Below are positions 1-5,662 of a stretch of 5,662 nt of DNA, piece by piece. Below the pieces are notes generated by a model. It searched no databases. It had not been told where the DNA came from and was given only the letters and a program-made list of their open reading frames with translations. This stretch comes from an uncultured Alphaproteobacteria bacterium. Its GTDB lineage: Bacteria; Pseudomonadota; Alphaproteobacteria; Minwuiales; Minwuiaceae. Position numbers and translations under genes: made by a program. Position 1 is the first letter of the stretch, and each line of letters opens with the position of its first letter. The DNA is taken from positions 1 to 5,662 of the forward strand of contig CAJYBQ010000255.1 in the NCBI GenBank assembly GCA_913064755.1. Reading direction: 5' to 3'.

Positions 1-26
1 AGGTTCTGTCGTTCTGCCATGGTCAT
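1..26 (-). CDS. Possible 5' end of a further operon gene (partial, runs off the window)
   Basis: An ATG on the minus strand (26-24) overlaps the TGA stop of the crotonase gene (25-23) in an ATGA arrangement, the same junction type seen between the two preceding genes. The frame stays open to the window edge and reads M-T-M-A-E-R-Q-N-L. A second in-frame ATG at 20-18 is an alternative start. Only about nine codons are visible, so no family or function can be given. The call rests on the overlap architecture alone; the short open frame could be chance. Confidence 0.4.
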
Positions 27-829
27 GTTCCCGTGTAGACGGGCGGGCGCTTCTCGATGAAGGCCCGCACGCCCTCCTGGAAATCCGGGCCCTGGGCGCA
101 GAGGATCTGGTTGCGATCCTCCATCGCCACGGCGGATTCCAGGCTGGGGGCGTCGGTGGAGAAGTTCATGCATTCCTTGGTCAGGCGCAGGCCGAGGGGC
201 GAGGCGTTCAGCAGGTCGGCGACCATCACCGTCCCCGCTTCCTCCAGGTCCGCGTCCTCCACCACTTCCGACACCAGGCCGGTTGCCAGTGCCCGGTCGG
301 CGTAGATGTAACGCCCGGTCATCAGCAGTTCCGAGGCCACGGAGCCACCGACCAGCCTGGGCAGGAAGTATGAAACGCCGATGTCGCAACCGGAAATGCC
401 GAGGCGGATGAAGGCCGCGTTCATCTTGGCGCTGCGCCCGGCAATGCGGATGTCACTGGCCAGCGCCATGGCGAAGCCGCCACCCGAGCAGCCGCCATGG
501 ATCAGGGAGACGATGGGCTGCGGCGCGCGACGCATGCGCATGACGATCTCCGAGATGCGGCGCTGGGACCGCAGGCCGTCGGCGCTGGACCGCTGGTCCC
601 CCGCCGGGCTGTTGCTCTCCATCCGCTGCTTCAGGTCCAGGCCGGCACAATACCCGCGCCCGGCACCGCGCAGCACGACCACCCGCACCTCGTGGCGGAA
701 GTACAGGCCCTGGAAATAGTCGAGCAGCGCGTCGATCATGTCCGGGCTGAGGCTGTTGTAGGATTCGGGGCGGTTCAGGGTGACCCATTCGGCGGCACCC
801 TTCCTCTCGATCAGCAGTGGCGATGTCAT
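23..829 (-). CDS. Enoyl-CoA hydratase/isomerase (crotonase) family protein with non-canonical active site
   Basis: 268-residue crotonase-fold protein, near the usual length of about 260. It is expected to bind an acyl-CoA thioester in the cytoplasm and stabilise an enolate. Visible landmarks are the N-terminal strand with VTLNRPE (16-22), the first oxyanion-hole segment RGYCAGLDLK (58-67), the second GGCSGGGFA (112-120), SDIRIA (125-130), and LPRLVGG (156-162) followed by an LLMTGR helix start. The two glutamates of classical hydratases (rat mitochondrial E144 and E164) align by eye with A120 and F140, so ordinary 2-enoyl-CoA hydration is doubtful. Instead there is SGCDIG at 146-151, whose D149 lies close to the aspartate position used by dienoyl-CoA isomerases. 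An upstream in-frame ATG at 868 is possible. The start at 829 is preferred because it gives an ATGA overlap with the isomerase gene and removes a Pro/Gly-rich leader not expected in the family. Translation is probably coupled. The exact reaction is unassigned (isomerase, hydrolase or other crotonase chemistry). Confidence 0.9.
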   Translation of the reverse strand: MTSPLLIERKGAAEWVTLNRPESYNSLSPDMIDALLDYFQGLYFRHEVRVVVLRGAGRGYCAGLDLKQRMESNSPAGDQRSSADGLRSQRRISEIVMRMRRAPQPIVSLIHGGCSGGGFAMALASDIRIAGRSAKMNAAFIRLGISGCDIGVSYFLPRLVGGSVASELLMTGRYIYADRALATGLVSEVVEDADLEEAGTVMVADLLNASPLGLRLTKECMNFSTDAPSLESAVAMEDRNQILCAQGPDFQEGVRAFIEKRPPVYTGT

Positions 830-1449
830 CGGCGGGGTCCCCCGGCCGGGCGGCCCTGCACGGCCCATTCGATCAGGTCCATCCGGTCATTGCCGAAGAA
901 CATGTCGGTGTCGTTGATGAAGATGGTCGGCGATCCGAACCCGCCGCGGTCCACCACCTGCTGGGTGTATTCCTTCAGCCGTTCCTTGATCGCCGGGTCC
1001 GCCGTCGCCGCCACGGTGGCGTCACCGTCCAGCCCGACTTCCCTCGCCACGCGCGCGACCTCCGCGTCCTGCGAAATGTCGCGGTCCTCCCCCCAGTAGG
1101 CGTGGCAGAGCCGCATGGCGAAGGCCTCCGCCTTGCCTTCGTCCAGGGCGTGGATCGCGGCACGCATGCCCTTGACGGAATTGACCGGAAAGATCGACGG
1201 CCAGCCGATCTGGACGCCCTGCATCGCGGCCCAGTCCATCAGGTCCTTGCGCATGTAGCGGTACTTCGGGTGATCGGGGTTGGCGCGGTTCTGATAGACC
1301 TGCTCGTTGACCTGGTTGAAGATGCCGCCAACCAGCACGGGTCGCCAATGCAACTCGGCATCGTTGCGACGCGCCAGGTCGCCGATGCGGCTGATCCCCA
1401 GGTACGTCCACGGACTGGAACAGTCGAAATAGAACTCGATCTTGGCCAT
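826..1449 (-). CDS. 2-hydroxychromene-2-carboxylate isomerase-like protein (kappa-GST/DsbA family)
   Basis: 207-residue protein of the thioredoxin-fold DsbA/kappa-class GST family. The best-known member type is the glutathione-dependent 2-hydroxychromene-2-carboxylate isomerase of naphthalene degradation (NahD, about 200 residues). The N-terminus IEFYFDCSSPWTYLG (4-18) matches the family signature, where a Ser before Pro replaces the first Cys of DsbA CxxC; S12 is the likely catalytic serine, and the Cys at 10 is not in a CxxC. Further matches are FPVNSVKGMRA (87-97), typical of the helical insert, GSPTIF (172-177) with the cis-proline, and FFGNDRMDLIEWA (184-196) near the C-terminus. An ATG at 1509 would add 20 residues. 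The start at 1449 is chosen because a strong GGGAGG lies 5 nt upstream and the family motif then begins at residue 4. It is first in a leftward unit and overlaps the crotonase by 4 nt. No ring dioxygenase is visible nearby, so a role on chromenes is only one possibility; a glutathione-linked isomerisation of another CoA or aromatic intermediate fits equally. Confidence 0.9.
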   Translation of the reverse strand: MAKIEFYFDCSSPWTYLGISRIGDLARRNDAELHWRPVLVGGIFNQVNEQVYQNRANPDHPKYRYMRKDLMDWAAMQGVQIGWPSIFPVNSVKGMRAAIHALDEGKAEAFAMRLCHAYWGEDRDISQDAEVARVAREVGLDGDATVAATADPAIKERLKEYTQQVVDRGGFGSPTIFINDTDMFFGNDRMDLIEWAVQGRPAGGPRR

Positions 1450-1627
1450 TGGTTCCTCCCCAGGGCACATGGCGGCGAAGGGCAGTTGCCGGTTCGCCCG
1501 ATGCGCCATCCTAGCGCGATCCGGCCGGGAATGTCAGGGCGCCGGCCGTGCCGCCATGCGTTCTGAGCAATGCGACACCTGCGTCCGGCATGTTCCCAAC
1601 CGGCCAAATCCCGCCTAAGCAGGATGG
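1450..1627. promoter_or_regulatory. Divergent intergenic region, presumed to hold two promoters
   Basis: This 178-nt spacer separates the divergent isomerase and hydrolase genes, so promoters for both should lie here. No convincing -35/-10 pair is visible on either strand, as is common in high-G+C bacteria. A 7-bp G+C-only inverted repeat (1522-1528 and 1542-1548, 13 nt apart) is present but could easily be chance. No regulator gene occurs in the window. The assignment rests on gene orientation, not on a recognised box. Confidence 0.5.
1455..1460 (-). promoter_or_regulatory. Ribosome binding site of the HCCA-isomerase-like gene
   Basis: GGGAGG on the minus strand sits 5 nt before the ATG at 1449. 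It decides the start codon in favour of 1449 over the in-frame ATG at 1509. Confidence 0.75.
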
Positions 1628-2554
1628 ATGACAAAACACGAACAACTGAAAGACCGGGACCATCTGACGGTTCGGGCCCCGGCCCCCGACTGGTACCGAC
1701 AGGCAATGGCCTGCCCCGGCAGCGTGCATCACGTGGAAAACAACGGCTGCACCCTGCAGTACATGAAGTGGTCGCCACCGGAAGGCCGCACCGCGCTGGG
1801 CGGATTGCTGCTGGTGCACGGCGGTGGCGGGCATGGCCACTGGTGGAGCCACCTGGCCCCGATGCTGGCGCAGGACTATCACGTCGTCGCGATGGACCAG
1901 GCGGGGATGGGAGACAGTGGCAGGCGCGACGAATCCAACGCCCGCGACCGCGCCGACGACATGCTGGCGGTCATCGATCACGCGGACCTGGGACCGGGGG
2001 CCTTTGTCGTCGGCCATTCGTTCGGCGGACTGATGGCCATGCGCCTGGGGCAGCTCTACGGCGACCGGCTGGGCGGCATCATCATCGCCGATTCACCCGT
2101 GCGCGACCCCGATGGCGACGAGAAACCGCCCCGCCCGAAGATGGGCAACAAGCGCCATTACGCCGACTTCGAAACCGCCCTGTCACGGTTCCGCCTGATG
2201 CCGGAACAGACCTGCGAGAACACGTTCCTGGTGGAACACATCGGGCGGCGATCGATCAAGCACGAGCCGGAAGGCTGGACCTGGAAATTCGACGGCAATT
2301 CCATGCAGAACCGCCGCTTCGACGAACCGTTCCACGAATACATGGCCGGAATGCAGGGCCGCCGGGCCTTCGTCTACGGCGAGGACAGCAAGCTCGTCCG
2401 ACCCGAGACGGTGAAACTGGTCAAGCGGCTGCTGGGTCCCGCCGCCCCCGTGGTCGGCATCCCCGAGGCACAGCACCACCTGATCCTGGACCAGCCCATC
2501 GCCTTCGTCGGCACCATCCGCGCCATCCTGGCGGGTTGGCTGGCCCACGCCTGA
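1628..2554 (+). CDS. Alpha/beta hydrolase with Ser-Asp-His triad
   Basis: 308-residue cytoplasmic alpha/beta hydrolase; no signal peptide or membrane segment is seen. The fold reads in order: LLLVHGGGGHGHWW (60-73), giving the HG oxyanion-hole loop; VVAMDQAGMGDSG (86-98); the nucleophile elbow VVGHSFGG (127-134) with Ser131; a cap region rich in charged and aromatic residues (about 160-240); VYGEDSKLV (249-257) carrying the probable acid D253; and EAQHHLILDQP (280-290), where H283 is the likely catalytic base. The serine nucleophile excludes a haloalkane dehalogenase or epoxide hydrolase (Asp nucleophile) and points to an esterase, lactonase, thioesterase or C-C bond hydrolase. The start at 1628 is weakly backed by AGGA at 1621-1624, only 3 nt away; ATG at 1706 is an alternative that would still keep the fold. 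It is a lone gene, divergent from the isomerase unit and convergent with the SDR gene. Its overlapping longer frame (1570-2646) lacks any family signature. The substrate is unknown. Confidence 0.9.
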   Translation: MTKHEQLKDRDHLTVRAPAPDWYRQAMACPGSVHHVENNGCTLQYMKWSPPEGRTALGGLLLVHGGGGHGHWWSHLAPMLAQDYHVVAMDQAGMGDSGRRDESNARDRADDMLAVIDHADLGPGAFVVGHSFGGLMAMRLGQLYGDRLGGIIIADSPVRDPDGDEKPPRPKMGNKRHYADFETALSRFRLMPEQTCENTFLVEHIGRRSIKHEPEGWTWKFDGNSMQNRRFDEPFHEYMAGMQGRRAFVYGEDSKLVRPETVKLVKRLLGPAAPVVGIPEAQHHLILDQPIAFVGTIRAILAGWLAHA

Positions 2555-2583
2555 CGCCCCCGTCCGGGAAACGTCAGGCGTGG
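2545..2583. terminator. Bidirectional hairpin between convergent genes
   Basis: A perfect 12-bp inverted repeat (arms 2545-2556 and 2572-2583, CCACGCCTGACG and its complement) encloses a 15-nt loop. The left arm contains the hydrolase stop codon TGA (2552-2554), and the SDR stop lies 17 nt beyond the right arm. Position and symmetry fit a shared transcription terminator for the two converging genes. No T-run follows on either strand, so it would be a U-less hairpin or a transcript 3'-end stabiliser rather than a classical intrinsic terminator. Confidence 0.6.
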
Positions 2584-2599
2584 ACCTGTTCGTCCGGCG

Positions 2600-3304
2600 T
2601 CAGGACAGCAGCCAGCCGCCGTCAACGTCGATGGTGGTGCCGGTGACGAAATCGTTCTGCACCATGAAGACAATGGCCTGCGCCACCTCGTCGGCCGTGC
2701 CGGCGCGGGGGATGATGTGGGACGCGGTCATCTGCTTGTAGAGGTCGTCGCGGGCCTGGCCCTCCAGCGGCACCATCGGCGTGTCGATGGCACCGGGGGA
2801 GACGACGTTGAGCCGCTTGGGCGCGATCTCCGGCGCGACGGCACGCACCATGGCCTCGACCGCGCCGCCGACCGATCCGATGGCAACCTGCCCCGGCTTG
2901 GTCTTGCGCGCCGGGGTGCCGCTGACCAGCACGATGGAGCCATTGTCGCCCATGTGACCGGCACCGTAACGCACCACGTTGGTATAGCCCCACAGCTTGG
3001 CGAAGGACGCCTGGTAGCCATCCATGTCCATCTCCATGAACGGCCCGATGGCGCGCGTGCCGCCGGTGGCGGCGCTGATCAGGATGTCGAAGGGCGCGCA
3101 TTCGGCGAACAGGGCCTGCAGCGCATCGCGATCCAGCGTGTCGCACTTCTTCGTGGTGATACCGCCCGGAAGGTCGCTCGCGCGATCAGGGTTGCGGCTG
3201 ACGGCAATGACCTCCGCCCCCAACGCCGCAAGCTGTTTCGCGGCGGCCAGGCCGATGCCCGATGTGCCGCCGAATACGATGGCCTTCTTGCCTTTGACAT
3301 CCAT
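2600..3304 (-). CDS. SDR-fold protein lacking the canonical YxxxK catalytic motif
   Basis: 234-residue short-chain dehydrogenase/reductase fold. The nucleotide-binding part is clear: AIVFGGTSGIG (8-18) matches TGxxxGIG, followed by VIAVSRNPDR (32-41), suited to NADP(H), and CDTLDRDAL (54-62). Also present are VLVSG with the conserved Ser128, NVVSPGAIDTPM (166-177), and the C-terminal TGTTIDVDGGW (221-231). The active site is unusual. Where classical SDRs have YxxxK, this protein reads AIGSVGGAVEAM, with I142 and G146 at the Tyr and Lys positions. The NNAG motif is SAAT (77-80), and the catalytic Asn position aligns roughly with K103. The NCBI-described Lin1944-like SDR subgroup has the same property (glycine-rich motif kept, active-site residues absent, function undetermined), so the gene may belong there. 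It may bind NADP(H) without ordinary dehydrogenase activity. The start is supported by GGGAGA 6 nt upstream. It is last in the thiolase-MFS-SDR unit, 43 nt after the transporter gene. The reading frame is intact, so this is not a decayed gene. Confidence 0.9.
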   Translation of the reverse strand: MDVKGKKAIVFGGTSGIGLAAAKQLAALGAEVIAVSRNPDRASDLPGGITTKKCDTLDRDALQALFAECAPFDILISAATGGTRAIGPFMEMDMDGYQASFAKLWGYTNVVRYGAGHMGDNGSIVLVSGTPARKTKPGQVAIGSVGGAVEAMVRAVAPEIAPKRLNVVSPGAIDTPMVPLEGQARDDLYKQMTASHIIPRAGTADEVAQAIVFMVQNDFVTGTTIDVDGGWLLS

Positions 3305-3310
3305 GTTCCG

Positions 3311-3316
3311 TCTCCC
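3311..3316 (-). promoter_or_regulatory. Ribosome binding site of the SDR gene
   Basis: GGGAGA on the minus strand lies 6 nt before the ATG at 3304. It indicates independent ribosome loading after the 43-nt gap from the transporter gene. The rest of that gap shows only an A-rich stretch on the coding strand and no hairpin. Confidence 0.65.
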
Positions 3317-3347
3317 GATCCAGTTTCTTTTTCATCTATCCGCGATT

Positions 3348-4598
3348 TCAGGCAGTGGCGGAGCGCATGTCGCGCCAGATGGCAACGGTGGCGATCAGCC
3401 CCAGCCCGACGACTGTTGCGAACGGCACCATGTAACCCCCTGACAGCTCGATCAAGCTCCACATGATCAGCGGCGATGCGGTCCAGCCTGCCGCCGCCAG
3501 TGAATAGGCCCTGCCCGTGACCTCCGCCAGTTGCCCTTCCGGCGCGCGTCGGCCGACGATCATGGCAAAGATCGGCGACCAGGTATTGCCCGAAAGCCCC
3601 GCCAGCAGCGCCACCGGGTAGAGCATCCAGATCGGCGTGTCGGAAGAGATCGACATGGCAAGGACGATGGAGGTGGATGCGGCGATGGCGATGCCCAGCA
3701 GGACCAGTTCCGGTCGGCCCCAGCGATCCGACAGCCAGCCCATGACGGGGCGGCCGACGATGGCAACCAGCTGGATGATGGCAAAGAACTGCCCCGCCAG
3801 AATCGGCGACAGGCCCACGTCCTCCAGCAGGTAGATGTAGACGAAGGTGAACAGCGTGGTGTGGATCACCGCCATCAGAACGGCGATGAAGCCCAGCAGC
3901 CGCAGGTTCGGCGGCAGCACGAAATTGGCAACGATGCGCCGGGGGAACGTGCGGTGCAGTTCGGTGCGCATCGTCGGCTGCTCCGGCGCAACCCGGAACA
4001 GCGGCGCGAACAGCAGGGTCATGGCGACGGCGGCGAGCAGCACCCCGACCATGGCCCAGATCCCCACCTGCCAGCCGACCGCCACCATGATCGCGGGCAG
4101 GATGAAGCCGCCGCCGGCACCGGCCAATGACACCCCGCTCTGCCGGATGGCGAGGAACAGGCCGACCCGGCGCTTCGGTGTCTTGCGGTTGACCACCGTG
4201 ATGTTGGCGGGGCCATAGGGGCCATAGAACAGGCCGTAGAGGAATGCCGCCAACATGACCGTCGCCCATGTCCCCCACAGCGCGATCAGGGCCACGCAGG
4301 CCATGCCCGACAGGGTGATGACCATGGTTCCGACACTGCCGAAGCGGCGCATCATGGTGCCGCAGAGCGGGCTGGCCAGCGCCGAACCGAAGAAGATGAA
4401 GGAAAAGGCGAGACCGAAATCCCGCTCGTCCTGCCCCGTCTCCAGCGCCAGTCCGGGCGCCAGCAGGCTGAAGGCGATGAAGCCGAACGCCGCCGCGCCC
4501 TGGGTCAGGAATGCCCCGCCCAGTACCGCCAGCGCCCCCCGTGTCACCCGGTCGGGCGGGGCCTCGGACCTGGCCGCGGACGGACCGGCGTCACTCAC
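3348..4598 (-). CDS. MFS transporter, 12-TM type
   Basis: 416-residue inner-membrane major facilitator carrier of usual length with about twelve hydrophobic segments. After a short hydrophilic N-terminus (1-20), TM1 starts near 21. The loop after TM2 has a motif-A-like SPLCGTMMRRFG (76-87); TM5 holds a glycine-rich stretch, GVSLAGAGGGFILP (155-168). A charged central loop (about 202-230) separates the halves. The second half begins near 233 and carries a clear motif A, GWLSDRWGRP (287-296), between TM8 and TM9. It ends with a short basic tail. The start is GTG at 4598, overlapping the thiolase stop as GTGA; no good Shine-Dalgarno precedes it, so translational coupling is likely. An in-frame GTG at 4547 is an alternative. 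Lying in a unit with a thiolase-like protein and an SDR, it probably imports the organic acid whose breakdown the cluster serves, but the sequence does not show the substrate or direction. An efflux role is not excluded. Confidence 0.92.
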   Translation of the reverse strand: MSDAGPSAARSEAPPDRVTRGALAVLGGAFLTQGAAAFGFIAFSLLAPGLALETGQDERDFGLAFSFIFFGSALASPLCGTMMRRFGSVGTMVITLSGMACVALIALWGTWATVMLAAFLYGLFYGPYGPANITVVNRKTPKRRVGLFLAIRQSGVSLAGAGGGFILPAIMVAVGWQVGIWAMVGVLLAAVAMTLLFAPLFRVAPEQPTMRTELHRTFPRRIVANFVLPPNLRLLGFIAVLMAVIHTTLFTFVYIYLLEDVGLSPILAGQFFAIIQLVAIVGRPVMGWLSDRWGRPELVLLGIAIAASTSIVLAMSISSDTPIWMLYPVALLAGLSGNTWSPIFAMIVGRRAPEGQLAEVTGRAYSLAAAGWTASPLIMWSLIELSGGYMVPFATVVGLGLIATVAIWRDMRSATA

Positions 4599-5662
4599 GC
4601 GGGCTGGAACGTGTTCTTGGTTCCATCATTGGCGACGCGGCCCTTCCGCCCCAGCCAGTCGGTGCTGACCATGTCGGCCAGCAGGTCCGGGTCGTCGGTG
4701 GTATTGGCGATGAAGCGGGTGCCATCGTCCAGCCGCCCGAACAGCAGCCCCCAGGTCGGCCCCTTGCGATCATGCATGACCGTGTAGGTCTCGACTTCTG
4801 CCGGTCCCTCCGCCAGGTCGGTGAAGGCCGGGTGCGGGACCTGGTCCAGCTCCGCCTGGTAGGTCGCGGGATCGACCGGGGCGAAGGCCTTCTCCGGCAT
4901 GTCGGTCGAATAGATGCCGGCGGAATGCTTGGTGACGTAATTGCCGTTGGCGGTGACGAGGCCCTTCATGCCCGGCTTCTGCCGGACCTTCTGCATCATC
5001 TCCGCAATCGAATGCGTGACGTAGTTGTTCCCCGGCCCGCCGAAGTACGGCAGACCGCCGGTGATCGACAGCCCGCGCGGATCATCGGGGCTCAGGCCCA
5101 TTTCCTGGCAGGCGATCTGCACCGCCGAGGTGAAGCAGCTGTAGAGGTCCAAGGCCCCGATCTGGTCCAGCGTCGTATCCGCCATGCGGAACGTTTCCTC
5201 GTAGACGCGGGAAATCGCGGGCGACGAATGGTAATCTCGCCGGTCGCTGAGGTACCAGTGGTCATGCGCATCGGCGCAGCCGTGCAGGAACACCCACTTG
5301 TCGCGCGGGATGCCCAGCTCCTTCGCCTTGGCAACACTGGTCAGCACCACGGCGGCACCCTGGTCGATGAAGGCATTGGCGTTCATCAGCCGGGTATAGG
5401 GGAAGCCGATATAGGGATTGTCGGGGCGAACCTGCGAAATGAACTCGGACGTGTAGCCGTCGCGCCGGTCGGCCAGCGGATTGGCGGCGGCAACGGCCGA
5501 CAGCTTCGCCAGCATGTCCCCCATCGCCTTCTGATGTTCGGGGATCGTCCGGCCAAGGTTGCCGCGGATCGCGTTCTCGATCATCGGATAGGCGAAGATC
5601 GCGCCGCGCGCGCCGTGAATGTCCTCCACGTCCGACCAGCCGATCTTCTCGACACCCCAGGA
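4595..5662 (-). CDS. Thiolase-like protein (acetyl-CoA acetyltransferase family, TLP1-like), 5' end outside the window
   Basis: 355 C-terminal residues are visible, and the frame is open to the window edge. The GTG at 5629 is internal (residue 12 of the fragment), not the start. Related proteins are, from memory, about 500 residues, so roughly 140 residues including the nucleophile-cysteine region are missing. Family marks in fragment numbering are LHGCADAHDHW (126-136), DLYSCFTSAVQ (172-182), GGLPYFGGPGNNY (202-214), and TANGNYVTKHSAG (237-249). These replace the thiolase NEAF, GHP and CxG motifs: the catalytic His of GHP is Gly here, and the second Cys appears to be lost, with TKH the only nearby candidate base. 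From about residue 285 to the end, TYTVMHDRKGPTWGLLFGRL (292-311) resembles the additional OB-like C-terminal domain described for mycobacterial thiolase-like protein type 1. It probably binds a CoA thioester; true thiolytic activity is uncertain. It is first among the visible genes of the unit with the MFS and SDR genes; the promoter lies upstream of the window. Confidence 0.88.
   Translation of the reverse strand, partial: SWGVEKIGWSDVEDIHGARGAIFAYPMIENAIRGNLGRTIPEHQKAMGDMLAKLSAVAAANPLADRRDGYTSEFISQVRPDNPYIGFPYTRLMNANAFIDQGAAVVLTSVAKAKELGIPRDKWVFLHGCADAHDHWYLSDRRDYHSSPAISRVYEETFRMADTTLDQIGALDLYSCFTSAVQIACQEMGLSPDDPRGLSITGGLPYFGGPGNNYVTHSIAEMMQKVRQKPGMKGLVTANGNYVTKHSAGIYSTDMPEKAFAPVDPATYQAELDQVPHPAFTDLAEGPAEVETYTVMHDRKGPTWGLLFGRLDDGTRFIANTTDDPDLLADMVSTDWLGRKGRVANDGTKNTFQPA

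Noticed and set aside
1486..1514. TTGCCG-17 nt-TCCTAG as a possible sigma-70 promoter for the hydrolase
   Set aside because: Only about three of six and two of six positions match the consensus, which is expected by chance in this composition.
1522..1548. 7-bp inverted repeat in the divergent spacer as a regulator operator
   Set aside because: The arms are made only of G and C in a G+C-rich spacer and do not extend; chance is the simpler explanation without conservation data.
817..1566. A 249-residue plus-strand open frame antisense to the isomerase gene
   Set aside because: It is the antisense shadow of a gene with clear family motifs; no ribosome site or recognisable domain supports it. 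The same applies to plus-strand frames at 497-1099, 2717-3466 and 3531-4130.
1570..2646. A 358-residue plus-strand open frame, longer than the hydrolase it overlaps
   Set aside because: The product is low-complexity Arg/Pro/Gly-rich with no family motif, whereas the overlapping 308-residue frame has a full alpha/beta hydrolase signature. It is a high-G+C shadow.
3079..4278. A 399-residue minus-strand open frame spanning the MFS and SDR genes
   Set aside because: It crosses the gap and boundaries of two well-supported genes, and its composition is Arg/His/Gly-rich without motifs; the frames of the transporter and SDR explain the region.
5627..5629. GTG as the start of the thiolase-like gene
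   Set aside because: The frame continues upstream without a stop to the window edge, and the fragment lacks the N-terminal thiolase half, so the true start lies outside the window.

Overview
The window reads as high-G+C bacterial chromosome (roughly two thirds G+C by eye, with many long antisense shadow frames). Purine-rich ribosome sites and tightly overlapped operon genes fit a proteobacterium, and the protein set resembles catabolic regions of Alphaproteobacteria. An actinobacterial source cannot be excluded, because the thiolase-like family here is also common in mycobacteria. No RNA gene, mobile element, CRISPR array or phage gene was seen.

Layout: three transcription units. The right unit runs leftward from beyond position 5662. 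It carries a thiolase-like protein (N-terminus outside the window), an MFS transporter whose GTG start overlaps the thiolase stop by 4 nt, and, after 43 nt, an SDR-fold protein ending at 2600. The middle unit is a single rightward alpha/beta hydrolase (1628-2554) that converges on the SDR gene; a 12-bp perfect inverted repeat lies between them. The left unit also runs leftward, starting from 1449: a 2-hydroxychromene-2-carboxylate isomerase-like (kappa-GST/DsbA fold) protein, then a crotonase-family protein with an ATGA overlap, then the probable first codons of another gene at the window edge, again with an ATGA overlap. The hydrolase and the isomerase diverge from a 178-nt spacer, the only place in the window where promoters for both are expected.

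The combination of an MFS carrier, thiolase-like protein, SDR, Ser hydrolase, HCCA-isomerase-like protein and crotonase looks like part of a catabolic cluster for an aromatic, terpenoid, steroid or other carboxylic acid handled as CoA thioesters. The substrate cannot be read from this sequence. The recurring oddity is that three of the enzymes (crotonase, SDR, thiolase-like) keep the fold signatures but lack the textbook catalytic residues of their superfamilies. They may form a pathway with non-standard chemistry, or they may simply belong to known divergent subfamilies. I see no clear new defence, mobile or RNA system here.
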